DNA of 19,048 bases. Origin: Flavihumibacter sp. (lineage in GTDB: Bacteria > Bacteroidota > Bacteroidia > Chitinophagales > Chitinophagaceae). Under the pieces are notes generated by a model. It saw nothing but the letters and a program-made list of their open reading frames with translations, was not told the DNA's origin and ran no database searches. Below, in pieces: positions 1 to 6,794 of the stretch (the first letter of the stretch is position 1; the number at the start of each line of letters is the position of its first letter). Location of the stretch: positions 1 through 19,048 of the forward strand of contig JALOMU010000001.1 of NCBI GenBank assembly GCA_025455285.1. Reading direction: 5' to 3'. Both the position numbers and the translations under genes were made by a program.

Positions 1-1
1 C

Positions 2-274
2 GACGCTAATATTTACGATTTCGACGCCAAGGAAGGCTATCAAAGCGGAAAAAACTGGAAAAAAGAGATTCCTGTCAGGAATGGACTCAAGCAGGAAGAT
101 GCCAAGAAGATCGTGAAGCTGATCAAAGACAGTAGTCTTAAAGTGCAGGCTGCCATTATGGATGATATCGTTCGGGTAACGGGCAAAAAGATCGATGACC
201 TGCAGGCCGTCATTCAGGCGAGCAAAACCTGGAACCTGCCGATCCCCCTGCAGTATATCAATATGAAAAGCTGA
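2..274 (+). CDS. yajQ: YajQ/DUF520 family nucleotide-binding protein, C-terminal part (cut by window edge)
   Basis: The reading frame is open from the window edge and gives 90 residues before TGA. The C-terminal half of the YajQ (UPF0234/DUF520) family is recognisable: a [16 protein letters not shown] stretch, then [14 protein letters not shown], then a short PLQYIN end, in the same order as E. coli YajQ. The full family protein is about 160 residues, so roughly the first 70 lie outside the window. YajQ proteins bind nucleotides and some bind cyclic-di-GMP; which ligand applies here cannot be read from the sequence. About 130 bases separate it from rpmE2, which has its own control signals, so the two are probably separate units. 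Confidence 0.93.
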   Translation, partial: DANIYDFDAKEGYQSGKNWKKEIPVRNGLKQEDAKKIVKLIKDSSLKVQAAIMDDIVRVTGKKIDDLQAVIQASKTWNLPIPLQYINMKS

Positions 275-302
275 TTTTCAGTCGTTTATAATTAGAATCT
301 TT

Positions 303-323
303 TTTTGAGTACACTGCTCAAAA
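303..323. promoter_or_regulatory. Perfect 7-bp inverted repeat upstream of rpmE2 (candidate operator)
   Basis: TTTTGAG and CTCAAAA form exact inverted arms around a 7-base spacer. No U-tract follows on the + strand, so it is not a canonical terminator for yajQ. It covers the place where a -33 element would be expected for the -7 box at 339-346, which suits a repressor site. This is inference only. Confidence 0.3.
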
Positions 324-338
324 TCCATCGGAAAGTTC

Positions 339-346
339 TAATTTTG
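339..346 (+). promoter_or_regulatory. Bacteroidota-type -7 element of rpmE2
   Basis: TAATTTTG matches the TAnnTTTG consensus of the primary sigma factor in Bacteroidota. No good TTTG lies 18-21 nt upstream; the nearest is 31 nt away, so the -33 part is weak or replaced by the inverted repeat at 303-323. Transcription would start around 352-354, leaving a leader of about 50 nt. Confidence 0.4.
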
Positions 347-367
347 CAGTTCCAAAAAATTAAAACA

Positions 368-385
368 GTACGGCAAAATCCGTAC
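368..385 (+). promoter_or_regulatory. Leader hairpin in the rpmE2 5' UTR
   Basis: GTACGG and CCGTAC are perfect 6-bp arms around a CAAAAT loop, ending 19 nt before the rpmE2 start codon. It lies inside the predicted transcript. Ribosomal protein L31 genes in several other phyla carry autoregulatory leaders, so this may be a protein-binding leader, but no match to a known family is claimed. Confidence 0.35.
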
Positions 386-404
386 GGCCTTAAAAATAGA
401 AATT

Positions 405-653
405 ATGAAACAAGGTATCCATCCGCAGAATTATCGCTTTGTAGTGTTCAAAGACATGAGTAATGGTTTTGCTTTTCTGAGCAAATCAACTGCTTCTTCA
501 AAAGAAACCATTCAGTGGGAAGACGGAAACGAGTATCCGCTGATCAAACTTGAAATTTCCAACACCTCCCATCCTTTCTTCACTGGTAAGAACGTGATGC
601 TGGATACAGCTGGACGTATCGACAAATTCAAAAAGAAGTACGCAAAGAAATAA
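405..653 (+). CDS. rpmE2: Ribosomal protein bL31, type B (Cys-less)
   Basis: This 82-residue protein of the large ribosomal subunit begins [17 protein letters not shown] and contains [11 protein letters not shown], both typical of bL31 type B. It has no cysteine at all, so it lacks the zinc-binding motif of the C+ form. The length is usual for the family. The ATG follows an A-rich stretch without a Shine-Dalgarno sequence, normal for Bacteroidota. The gene forms a unit of its own between a -7 box and leader hairpin upstream and a strong terminator downstream. In some bacteria Cys-less L31 genes are repressed by Zur when zinc is plentiful. Whether that holds here depends on whether the genome has a second L31, which cannot be seen. 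Confidence 0.97.
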   Translation: MKQGIHPQNYRFVVFKDMSNGFAFLSKSTASSKETIQWEDGNEYPLIKLEISNTSHPFFTGKNVMLDTAGRIDKFKKKYAKK

Positions 654-658
654 TCAGG

Positions 659-682
659 AAGCCGGCAAGTGCCGGCTTTTTT
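659..682 (+). terminator. Rho-independent terminator of rpmE2
   Basis: GCCGGC and GCCGGC form a 6-bp GC-only stem around the loop AAGT, followed at once by six T. It starts 5 nt after the rpmE2 stop codon. The next gene begins only 18 nt after the T run. Confidence 0.88.
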
Positions 683-694
683 ATTTATTATCTT

Positions 695-713
695 TAATGC
701 ATGCAATGCATTA
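695..713. repeat. Perfect 8-bp inverted repeat overlapping the start codon of the GlmU-like gene
   Basis: TAATGCAT and ATGCATTA are exact inverted arms around GCA. The ATG at 701-703 spans the left arm and spacer. In RNA it would form a hairpin that buries the start codon; in DNA it is a symmetric site just downstream of a TATCTTTA box at 689-696. Its function is unknown and chance is possible. Confidence 0.3.
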
Positions 714-1888
714 TTTTTTCTGCAGAATATTGTCAACCAGAAAACCTTTACCCGTTTCATCTAACCCGTCACCTTCAGGATATCCGCCTGGGTATTCTCA
801 CTATCCGGGAAAAATGGGAAAAAGCATTGCAGCTTGCCTCCTTTGACAAATGGGAAGGCGACTACAAGGAATCGGATCGATCCAGGATTATTGACTCCAA
901 CCTGGAGCAAGGTGATTATTTATTACTTCATGCCAACATACTTCCCACCCCTGAATTGGTTGCAGCCGTTCAACAGTTGCAAAGTGGTCAGGCTTTGATC
1001 CACGCTGATGCGGGTGCGATTGCACTCCACTTTAATGCGGAAGATGTTACCGGACTTCATCGGATAAAGGTTAGAGATACTATTCCATATGATGGTGAAT
1101 TACTTGCCATAAAATTCCCCTGGGATATATTCAGAATAAATGACCGAGCCATCCACGAAGATGTTGAGCTGGTAACAAAGGGCAGAATTTCTCAACCAGT
1201 TTCCGGCAGCAATCAAATAATCGGGAACTTCCCGGTATTTCTGGAAGAAGGTGCACAAATGGAAGGTTGTATCATCAATGTAAAAGAAGGTCCCGTTTAT
1301 ATTGGCAGGAATGCCGAAATTATGGAAGGAACCTGTATTCGTGGTCCAGTTGCTATTGGTGAACATGCCATCGTCAAAATGGGAACGCGAATCTATGGGG
1401 GCACTACCATTGGTCCACATTGCATTGCAGGTGGAGAAATCAAAAACGCCGTACTCATGGGTTATTCCAATAAAGCACATGATGGGTATCTTGGTGATGC
1501 TGTGATAGGAGAGTGGTGTAACCTGGGCGCCGGCACTTCCGCATCGAATGTTAAAAACAGTGCGGGACCTATTCTTGTTTATTCTCCAGCCAGTGAAGGA
1601 GGAAAGGCTGCAGTAGGTACGAAATGCGGACTCATTATGGGCGATTATAGTCGCGCTGCCATCAACACCTCCTTCAATACCGGTACCGTTGTGGGTATTT
1701 GTTCCAGTGTATTTGGGAATGGCCTTCTTCCTAAGTACATTCCTCACTTTTCCTGGGGAGCTGAGGGTATCCGCAGGTATGAATTTTCCAGGGCGCTGAG
1801 AGACCTGGAGAATTGGAAGAAATGGAAAAATTTCACAATTAGTCCGAGAGAACAGAATATCCTTAGATATATTTACGATAATTTTTAA
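701..1888 (+). CDS. GlmU-like sugar nucleotidyltransferase / N-acetyltransferase, Bacteroidota type
   Basis: This 395-residue protein resembles the alternative GlmU family of Bacteroidota, proposed to make UDP-N-acetylglucosamine for peptidoglycan and LPS. The N-terminal region keeps the family signature LYPFHLTRHLQDIRLGILT followed by REKWEK. From about residue 185 there is a left-handed beta-helix of hexapeptide repeats (for example GPVYIGRNAEIMEGTCIRG). The KAHDGYLGDAVIGEWCNLGAGT segment near residues 260-280 corresponds to the acetyltransferase active region of classical GlmU. The start is the only in-frame ATG that keeps the conserved N-terminus. It lies 18 nt after the rpmE2 terminator, so any separate promoter must be very short. 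A near-consensus TATCTTTA box at 689-696 would give an almost leaderless mRNA. tpiA follows after 14 nt. Confidence 0.87.
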   Translation: MQCIIFSAEYCQPENLYPFHLTRHLQDIRLGILTIREKWEKALQLASFDKWEGDYKESDRSRIIDSNLEQGDYLLLHANILPTPELVAAVQQLQSGQALIHADAGAIALHFNAEDVTGLHRIKVRDTIPYDGELLAIKFPWDIFRINDRAIHEDVELVTKGRISQPVSGSNQIIGNFPVFLEEGAQMEGCIINVKEGPVYIGRNAEIMEGTCIRGPVAIGEHAIVKMGTRIYGGTTIGPHCIAGGEIKNAVLMGYSNKAHDGYLGDAVIGEWCNLGAGTSASNVKNSAGPILVYSPASEGGKAAVGTKCGLIMGDYSRAAINTSFNTGTVVGICSSVFGNGLLPKYIPHFSWGAEGIRRYEFSRALRDLENWKKWKNFTISPREQNILRYIYDNF

Positions 1889-1902
1889 ATCAGTTTGAAA
1901 GA

Positions 1903-2667
1903 ATGAGAAAACAAATCGCAGCGGCCAACTGGAAAATGAATCTTACCTACCAACAGGGTGAAAAATTACTGGATGAAATTTTACATGAAAAAATTGAATT
2001 AACAAATGCGCAGCAGGTGGTTTTTGCTGTTCCGTTTCCATATCTCATCATGGCTAAAAGTGCGGTAGCCAATGAGCAGAACTTTTTAATATCAGCGCAA
2101 AACTGTCACCATAAAAAATCGGGTGCCTATACCGGTGAAATTGCAGCCGAAATGCTTCATTCCATTGGAATTCCATTTTGTGTGATCGGGCATAGTGAAC
2201 GCAGGGAATATTTCAATGAATCCAATCAGCAATTAGCTGAAAAACTAAATTTATTATTGGAACAGGAGATTGAGCCAATTTTTTGTTGTGGAGAACCGTT
2301 ATCAGTGCGTGAGGCAGGAGAGCAGAACCAGTATGTGGAAGTTCAGTTAAAAGAAAGCCTTTTTCACCTGGAGGCCAGTCAATTGAAAAATGTTGTAATT
2401 GCCTATGAACCGATCTGGGCAATTGGTACCGGAAAAACAGCCAGCTCTGATCAGGCACAGGAAATGCACGCACATATCCGGCAGGTGTTAAGTAAACAAT
2501 ACGGTGAGGATGTGGCGAATGAAATATCCATTCTGTATGGAGGTAGTGTGAAAGCAGCAAATGCTGTAGAAATCTTCTCCCAGCCTGATGTGGATGGCGG
2601 CCTGGTGGGTGGCGCATCCCTTGTGGCGGCAGAATTCACAGCCATTATCAAGGCACTAAAAAAATAA
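1903..2667 (+). CDS. tpiA: Triosephosphate isomerase
   Basis: TpiA interconverts dihydroxyacetone phosphate and glyceraldehyde-3-phosphate in cytosolic glycolysis. The 254-residue length is normal. All catalytic residues are visible: Asn9 and Lys11 in AANWKMN, His97 in IGHSERRE, and Glu169 in AYEPIWAIGTGK. The phosphate-gripping loop 6 (WAIGTGK) and ILYGGSVK are intact. The ATG start gives the conserved N-terminus. It sits 14 nt after the GlmU-like gene and 3 nt before the hemerythrin-like gene, so it is part of one transcript. Its substrate, dihydroxyacetone phosphate, is also the precursor of methylglyoxal, which gives a possible link to the KefF/KefC pair downstream. Confidence 0.98.
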   Translation: MRKQIAAANWKMNLTYQQGEKLLDEILHEKIELTNAQQVVFAVPFPYLIMAKSAVANEQNFLISAQNCHHKKSGAYTGEIAAEMLHSIGIPFCVIGHSERREYFNESNQQLAEKLNLLLEQEIEPIFCCGEPLSVREAGEQNQYVEVQLKESLFHLEASQLKNVVIAYEPIWAIGTGKTASSDQAQEMHAHIRQVLSKQYGEDVANEISILYGGSVKAANAVEIFSQPDVDGGLVGGASLVAAEFTAIIKALKK

Positions 2668-2670
2668 GAT

Positions 2671-3138
2671 ATGCAAAGAGCGGTTAGCCTGCAGCCATTG
2701 TCAAGGCAACACAAATCTTCCTTAATGACCTGTTTATTGATTCGAAAAGGAGTCAGTAAACAGGCATCCATATCCGTAATGGCTGATTTTCTGCTGAAGT
2801 GCTGGCAACAGGAAATTAAACCGCATTTTGAACAGGAAGAGCGCAGTCTTATTCCAGCCTTGAGAACTTATCCGGAAGGAAATAATTACGCAGATACCAT
2901 CCTGCGTGATCATGAACTTTGGCGAACTGCCATGACCCATCTTGATCAGGCTAATGTTACACATCGCCTTATCGGAGACCTTGCTGATCAGCTGGAACAA
3001 CATGTTCGATTTGAAGAACGGATTGTTTTCCCATCTCTGGAAACCAATCTTTCTGCAGAGCAGTTAAACCAGCTCCAGCTGAAGGATGATCAGCATAGTG
3101 CCATTTGCAATACCTATCCCGTTAAGTTCTGGGAATAA
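2671..3138 (+). CDS. Hemerythrin-like HHE domain protein
   Basis: This 155-residue protein has the HHE cation-binding pattern of a hemerythrin-type four-helix bundle. Likely di-iron ligands are His14 (SRQHK), His52 and Glu56 (HFEQE), His81 (RDHEL), and His111 and Glu115 (HVRFE), spaced as in the family. There is no signal peptide or membrane segment, so it is probably cytosolic. Such domains bind oxygen, sense redox state or handle nitric oxide and iron; the exact role here is unknown. It starts 3 nt after tpiA and ends 40 nt before the KefF-like gene. That position suggests a redox or electrophile-response role together with the Kef pair, which is inference. Confidence 0.85.
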   Translation: MQRAVSLQPLSRQHKSSLMTCLLIRKGVSKQASISVMADFLLKCWQQEIKPHFEQEERSLIPALRTYPEGNNYADTILRDHELWRTAMTHLDQANVTHRLIGDLADQLEQHVRFEERIVFPSLETNLSAEQLNQLQLKDDQHSAICNTYPVKFWE

Positions 3139-3178
3139 CCTATTCTATTCAATTACTACTATTTCAGTAAATTCAGGT

Positions 3179-3742
3179 ATGGCCAGAATTTTACTGCTTT
3201 TTGCGCATCCGGTACTGGAAAAATCAAGGGTGCATCGGGAGTTTCTTAAGCAGATTCCCCGAAATGAAGCAATTACTTTCCACGATCTATACGAAACCTA
3301 TCCTGATTTCCTGATTGATGTTCATAAAGAAAAAAAACTGTTACTGGAACATGATATCATCCTGTTTCAATTTCCATTTTATTGGTATAGCGCACCAGCC
3401 TTACTCAAACACTGGATGGAACTGGTTCTTGAACATGGGTGGGCCTATGGTAAAAAAGGAACTGCACTTAGTGGCAAAATATGGATGAATATCATAACCT
3501 GCGGAGGTAGTTTTGAAGCCTATCAGCCACAGGGAAAAAACCGCCGCACAGTGGAGGAATTCTGTTACCCGTTTGAACAATCAGCCCGCCTTTGCAATAT
3601 GACCTACCGGAATCCGTATGTGATTTACGGAACTCACAGGCTGGATCCTGAAATGATTCATACGGAAGCAATTAATTATCGGCAGCTTCTACTCCAATTT
3701 CTGGCCGAAGAACCTGTTTCATTTAACACTTTACAAATCTGA
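3179..3742 (+). CDS. kefF: KefF-like NAD(P)H:quinone oxidoreductase (flavodoxin-like fold)
   Basis: This 187-residue flavoprotein belongs to the KefF/NQO1 family (flavodoxin-2 domain). Visible features are the N-terminal strand ARILLLFAHP, the FMN-contact segment FQFPFYWYSAPALLKHW, LEHGWAYG, and ITCGGSFEAYQPQG. An upstream in-frame ATG at 3086 would add 31 unrelated residues and overlap the hemerythrin-like gene. ATG 3179 gives the family N-terminus and matches KefF in length (E. coli 176 residues). In E. coli, KefF is the activating subunit of the KefC potassium efflux system and reduces quinones and electrophiles. The stop codon lies 3 nt before the KefC-like gene, the same order as E. coli kefF-kefC. 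Confidence 0.88.
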   Translation: MARILLLFAHPVLEKSRVHREFLKQIPRNEAITFHDLYETYPDFLIDVHKEKKLLLEHDIILFQFPFYWYSAPALLKHWMELVLEHGWAYGKKGTALSGKIWMNIITCGGSFEAYQPQGKNRRTVEEFCYPFEQSARLCNMTYRNPYVIYGTHRLDPEMIHTEAINYRQLLLQFLAEEPVSFNTLQI

Positions 3743-3745
3743 TTA

Positions 3746-5623
3746 ATGGATCAAAGTTCCTTTCTATACCAGGCTCTTGTTTATTTAACAGCAGCTGTAA
3801 TGTTGGTTCCATTGGCTAAAAAAGCCGGCCTTGGCTCTGTCCTGGGCTACCTGGTGGCGGGTATGCTGATCGGACCTGCATTTCTTAACCTGGTTGGAGA
3901 TAGTACGGATGTGATGCATGCAGCTGAATTCGGTGTGGTATTAATGCTTTTTGTAATTGGGCTTGAACTGGAGCCAAGATTACTCTGGAAAATGAGAAAA
4001 CCCATCCTGGGATTAGGTGGCTTACAGGTTCTATGTACCATGGCCATAGTAATGGTATTGGCCATGACAATGGGTTACGATTGGAAAATAGCACTTGCAA
4101 TAGGGATGATTGTTGCACCCAGTTCAACTGCCATCGTATTACAAACACTACAGGAAAAAGGCCTGATGAAATCAGAAGCCGGCCAAAGCAGCTTCTCTGT
4201 TTTATTGTTTCAGGATATCGCTGTTATTCCCATGCTGGCAATACTGCCTCTCCTGGGATCAGGACCTGAAAACAATAGTAACGGAGCTCACCAATCTTCT
4301 GCGTGGATCGATCATCAACCCGCCTGGATCCAGACCCTGCTGGTATTGGGTGCCGTTATTTTTATCATTTTCGCAGGCCGGAAACTGGTGCGCCCCCTTT
4401 TACGCATGGTAGCGGCCGCCAGGGTTAGAGAAGTATTCACTGCCACTGCGCTCTTACTGGTAATTGGCATAACCTTGTTAATGACACAGGTTGGATTAAG
4501 TCCGGCCCTTGGAACCTTTCTGGCGGGGGTGGTGCTGGCCGATTCGGAATACCGGCATGAATTGGAAAGCGACATCGAACCCTTTAAAGGAATGTTACTG
4601 GGTCTGTTTTTCATTGCTATAGGGGCCAGTATCAATTTTCAATTGCTGACGAATCTTCCTGTTTTATTACTGGGAATTGTATTGGGACTAATGATAGTAA
4701 AGGGTCTCGTTTTATTCCTGCTGGGTCGATTCTTTCGTTTAGGTACAGATCAGAATCTACTCTTTTCATTGGGACTATGCCAGGTAGGAGAATTTGCTTT
4801 TGTATTGCTCTCCTTTTCAAGACAGGAACAACTTATCAGCAATGAAATTACAGATCTGATTATGGCGGCTGTTGCTTTAAGTATGGCGCTTACACCCATA
4901 CTTTTCCTCTTATTTGAACGAATTATTCAGCCCAGAGTTGGCACCAAACAAGCAATTGAAAAAACCCCGGATACCATTCATGAAAAAAATCCGGTTATCA
5001 TTGCAGGTTTTGGCCATTTTGGGAATACAGTGGGTCGATTTCTAAGGGCCAATGGAATTGGATGCACGGTATTGGATATCGACTCTGACAGAGTTGATTT
5101 TCTCCGCAAATTCGGATTCAACGTATATTATGGAGATGCGTCCCGTCATGATTTGTTACATGCAGCAGGCGCAGCAGATGCAAAGATTATTTTGATTACC
5201 ATCGGGGATGCTGAAAAAAGACTGGAAATGATCGAAACCATCAAAAAACATTTCCCTAACCTGCAAATGATGGTAAGAGCTGCTGACCGTACAGATGCTT
5301 ACGACCAGATGAATGCGGGAATGCTTCACATCTACCGGGAAAATCTGGATAGCTCGCTGCGAATGGGAATAGATACACTCCGATTAATGGGTCGAAGAAC
5401 ATATACCGCCACCAGAGCTGCTCAAACTTTCCTTCGATACGACGAACTGGCTATGAAAAAACTTTCCTCGATCCGTGATCCAAAACAATACATCAATATA
5501 TCGAGAGAATTTATTGATGAATTGGAACGAATTATTCAAACTGATACACATGCTTCGGATATCGGTCAGCAAAAGGGTTGGGATGAAGAAAGTTTGATAG
5601 AAGAAATGAAAGATCCTGGTTAG
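3746..5623 (+). CDS. kefC: KefC-like glutathione-regulated K+/H+ antiporter (CPA2 family)
   Basis: This inner-membrane potassium efflux antiporter has 625 residues; E. coli KefC has 620. Residues 1-390 hold about 12 membrane segments of the CPA2 fold, with LLFQDIAVIP at 153-162 carrying the conserved Gln-Asp pair. The regulatory loop HELESDIEPFKG (271-282) is almost identical to the E. coli KefC loop that holds the channel closed. After a linker, a TrkA-N/KTN domain starts at GFGHFG (421-426), with VLDIDSD and YYGDASRHDLLHAAGA. In E. coli, glutathione adducts release inhibition, causing K+ efflux and protective acidification. Many Bacteroidota lack glutathione, so the ligand is open. The gene follows kefF by 3 nt, and its stop overlaps the convergent glycosyltransferase stop by 4 nt. 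Confidence 0.94.
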   Translation: MDQSSFLYQALVYLTAAVMLVPLAKKAGLGSVLGYLVAGMLIGPAFLNLVGDSTDVMHAAEFGVVLMLFVIGLELEPRLLWKMRKPILGLGGLQVLCTMAIVMVLAMTMGYDWKIALAIGMIVAPSSTAIVLQTLQEKGLMKSEAGQSSFSVLLFQDIAVIPMLAILPLLGSGPENNSNGAHQSSAWIDHQPAWIQTLLVLGAVIFIIFAGRKLVRPLLRMVAAARVREVFTATALLLVIGITLLMTQVGLSPALGTFLAGVVLADSEYRHELESDIEPFKGMLLGLFFIAIGASINFQLLTNLPVLLLGIVLGLMIVKGLVLFLLGRFFRLGTDQNLLFSLGLCQVGEFAFVLLSFSRQEQLISNEITDLIMAAVALSMALTPILFLLFERIIQPRVGTKQAIEKTPDTIHEKNPVIIAGFGHFGNTVGRFLRANGIGCTVLDIDSDRVDFLRKFGFNVYYGDASRHDLLHAAGAADAKIILITIGDAEKRLEMIETIKKHFPNLQMMVRAADRTDAYDQMNAGMLHIYRENLDSSLRMGIDTLRLMGRRTYTATRAAQTFLRYDELAMKKLSSIRDPKQYINISREFIDELERIIQTDTHASDIGQQKGWDEESLIEEMKDPG

Positions 5624-6756
5624 ATCGAATCCATAGTTTCAAAAAGTGGGTAATTTGCCTTCCTGATTTTTTCAATGGTAAAATGTGTTGAATTTTTTTT
5701 TGCTGATTGGAGGAGTTCCAGTAAGATTTCCGGCTTCTTAACCAAGTCCGCCAGAATAACTTTCAGCTCATCAAGGCTGGAATATCCAATTCCAGAACTT
5801 TTCAACAAGTCAGGTATGCTTAATTCAGCAGGATACAAAAACGGCCTCGCATACTTAACAATATCAAAAATTATTCCCGAGGATTTTGTTTTACCATAAA
5901 TTTCCGGAATAGAGCCACAAATTCTGGTATGAATTGCCAAAGGCATCCATATTAAATGAGCCTGTTTCATTACCTTATCAAATTCAGCCTGTGGAATAGT
6001 TGCTTCCTTGTAGAAAACAAGTTGGTTGCTAAACTCCGATGCACTGTTTCGGATAAGATCGGCCACTTCATCCGATCCACCACCAAGTAATGTCATTCTT
6101 ATTGGCATTTTTTTTACCTGGTTGAGCAGCTCAAATACAGCTTCATAATTCCTTCGTTTGGCATCTAATGTTCCCGGCACCACAATATGGATAATATCCA
6201 TGGCTGAAGAAGCTGGAGCCGTTTCTTCAGCAGTTGTTTCCTCAAATAAACCACCTGGAATTACCCATACTTTTTTATTAGCTCCGGCAGCCAGTTGCAG
6301 GGCGGGTTCAACAGTCGATGAAATCGTATTAAACTCCTTAACAACGCCTGTCAACGCTTTTTTCCCAATATACTGCATCAATAATCTAGGACGAAGTGAG
6401 AAAGTCGGTCTGAACAGGCAATTCACATCATGGACCGTAAGTATGACTTGACAGGATAACCGAAAAACAAGAAATGCAAAAAACAGATGGTGTTTCGAAA
6501 TGGTATTTAAATACAAAAGAGAGATCTCTTCCTGTTGAACTGTCCGGAATATTCTGTTACAATAAGCCCAGGTTGATTCACCTTCTTCTTGTAAAATCCA
6601 GTGATAGCGATGTATTTCGCCAGATAGCATTTCCTCTACCTGAAGATAGGTAGTACGTGGAACAAAAAGGAAAATTCGATTATCCCCTGTATCGAATAAA
6701 CGAATTAGAGGATAAAGGTTTTCGACGTGTTCAACTTCCTGGATTCCTACATTCAT
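5620..6756 (-). CDS. GT-B fold glycosyltransferase, GT4-like
   Basis: This 378-residue protein has a GT-B-like C-terminal half: a VVPGTLDAKRRNYEAVFELL strand-helix, MTLLGGGS, and a donor-site segment EIYGKTKSSGIIFDIVKYA, in the place of the E-x7-E region of GT4 enzymes. Donor and acceptor cannot be named. An upstream in-frame ATG would put the start at 6843, inside the divergent neighbour. I chose ATG 6756 because MNVGIQEVEHVENLYPLIRL reads as a normal N-terminus and avoids that overlap. There is no signal peptide or clear membrane anchor. It probably acts in surface glycan synthesis with the head-to-head gene at 6795. Its stop overlaps the kefC stop. Confidence 0.78.
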   Translation of the reverse strand: MNVGIQEVEHVENLYPLIRLFDTGDNRIFLFVPRTTYLQVEEMLSGEIHRYHWILQEEGESTWAYCNRIFRTVQQEEISLLYLNTISKHHLFFAFLVFRLSCQVILTVHDVNCLFRPTFSLRPRLLMQYIGKKALTGVVKEFNTISSTVEPALQLAAGANKKVWVIPGGLFEETTAEETAPASSAMDIIHIVVPGTLDAKRRNYEAVFELLNQVKKMPIRMTLLGGGSDEVADLIRNSASEFSNQLVFYKEATIPQAEFDKVMKQAHLIWMPLAIHTRICGSIPEIYGKTKSSGIIFDIVKYARPFLYPAELSIPDLLKSSGIGYSSLDELKVILADLVKKPEILLELLQSAKKNSTHFTIEKIRKANYPLFETMDSI

Positions 6757-6759
6757 GTA

Positions 6760-6767
6760 TATATTTG
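6760..6767 (+). promoter_or_regulatory. Candidate -7 element for the Gtf3-like gene
   Basis: TATATTTG fits TAnnTTTG and lies 27 nt before the TTG start, in the 38-bp gap between the two divergent glycosyltransferase genes. No clear TTTG is seen at the -33 position, so the call is tentative. Confidence 0.3.
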
Positions 6768-6794
6768 TATGACTCCAAAAATCATTAAATCGAG

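Noticed and set aside
303..323. Inverted repeat after yajQ read as a terminator
   Set aside because: No U-tract follows the hairpin on the + strand; the T run is on its 5' side.
1100..1747. Long minus-strand open frame (215 residues) opposite the GlmU-like gene
   Set aside because: It is antisense to a well-supported beta-helix enzyme gene, has no recognisable domain, and its composition fits a reading-frame shadow of the hexapeptide repeats.
3086..3178. N-terminal extension of the KefF-like protein by 31 residues
   Set aside because: It overlaps the hemerythrin-like gene and does not resemble the family N-terminus; ATG 3179 fits better.
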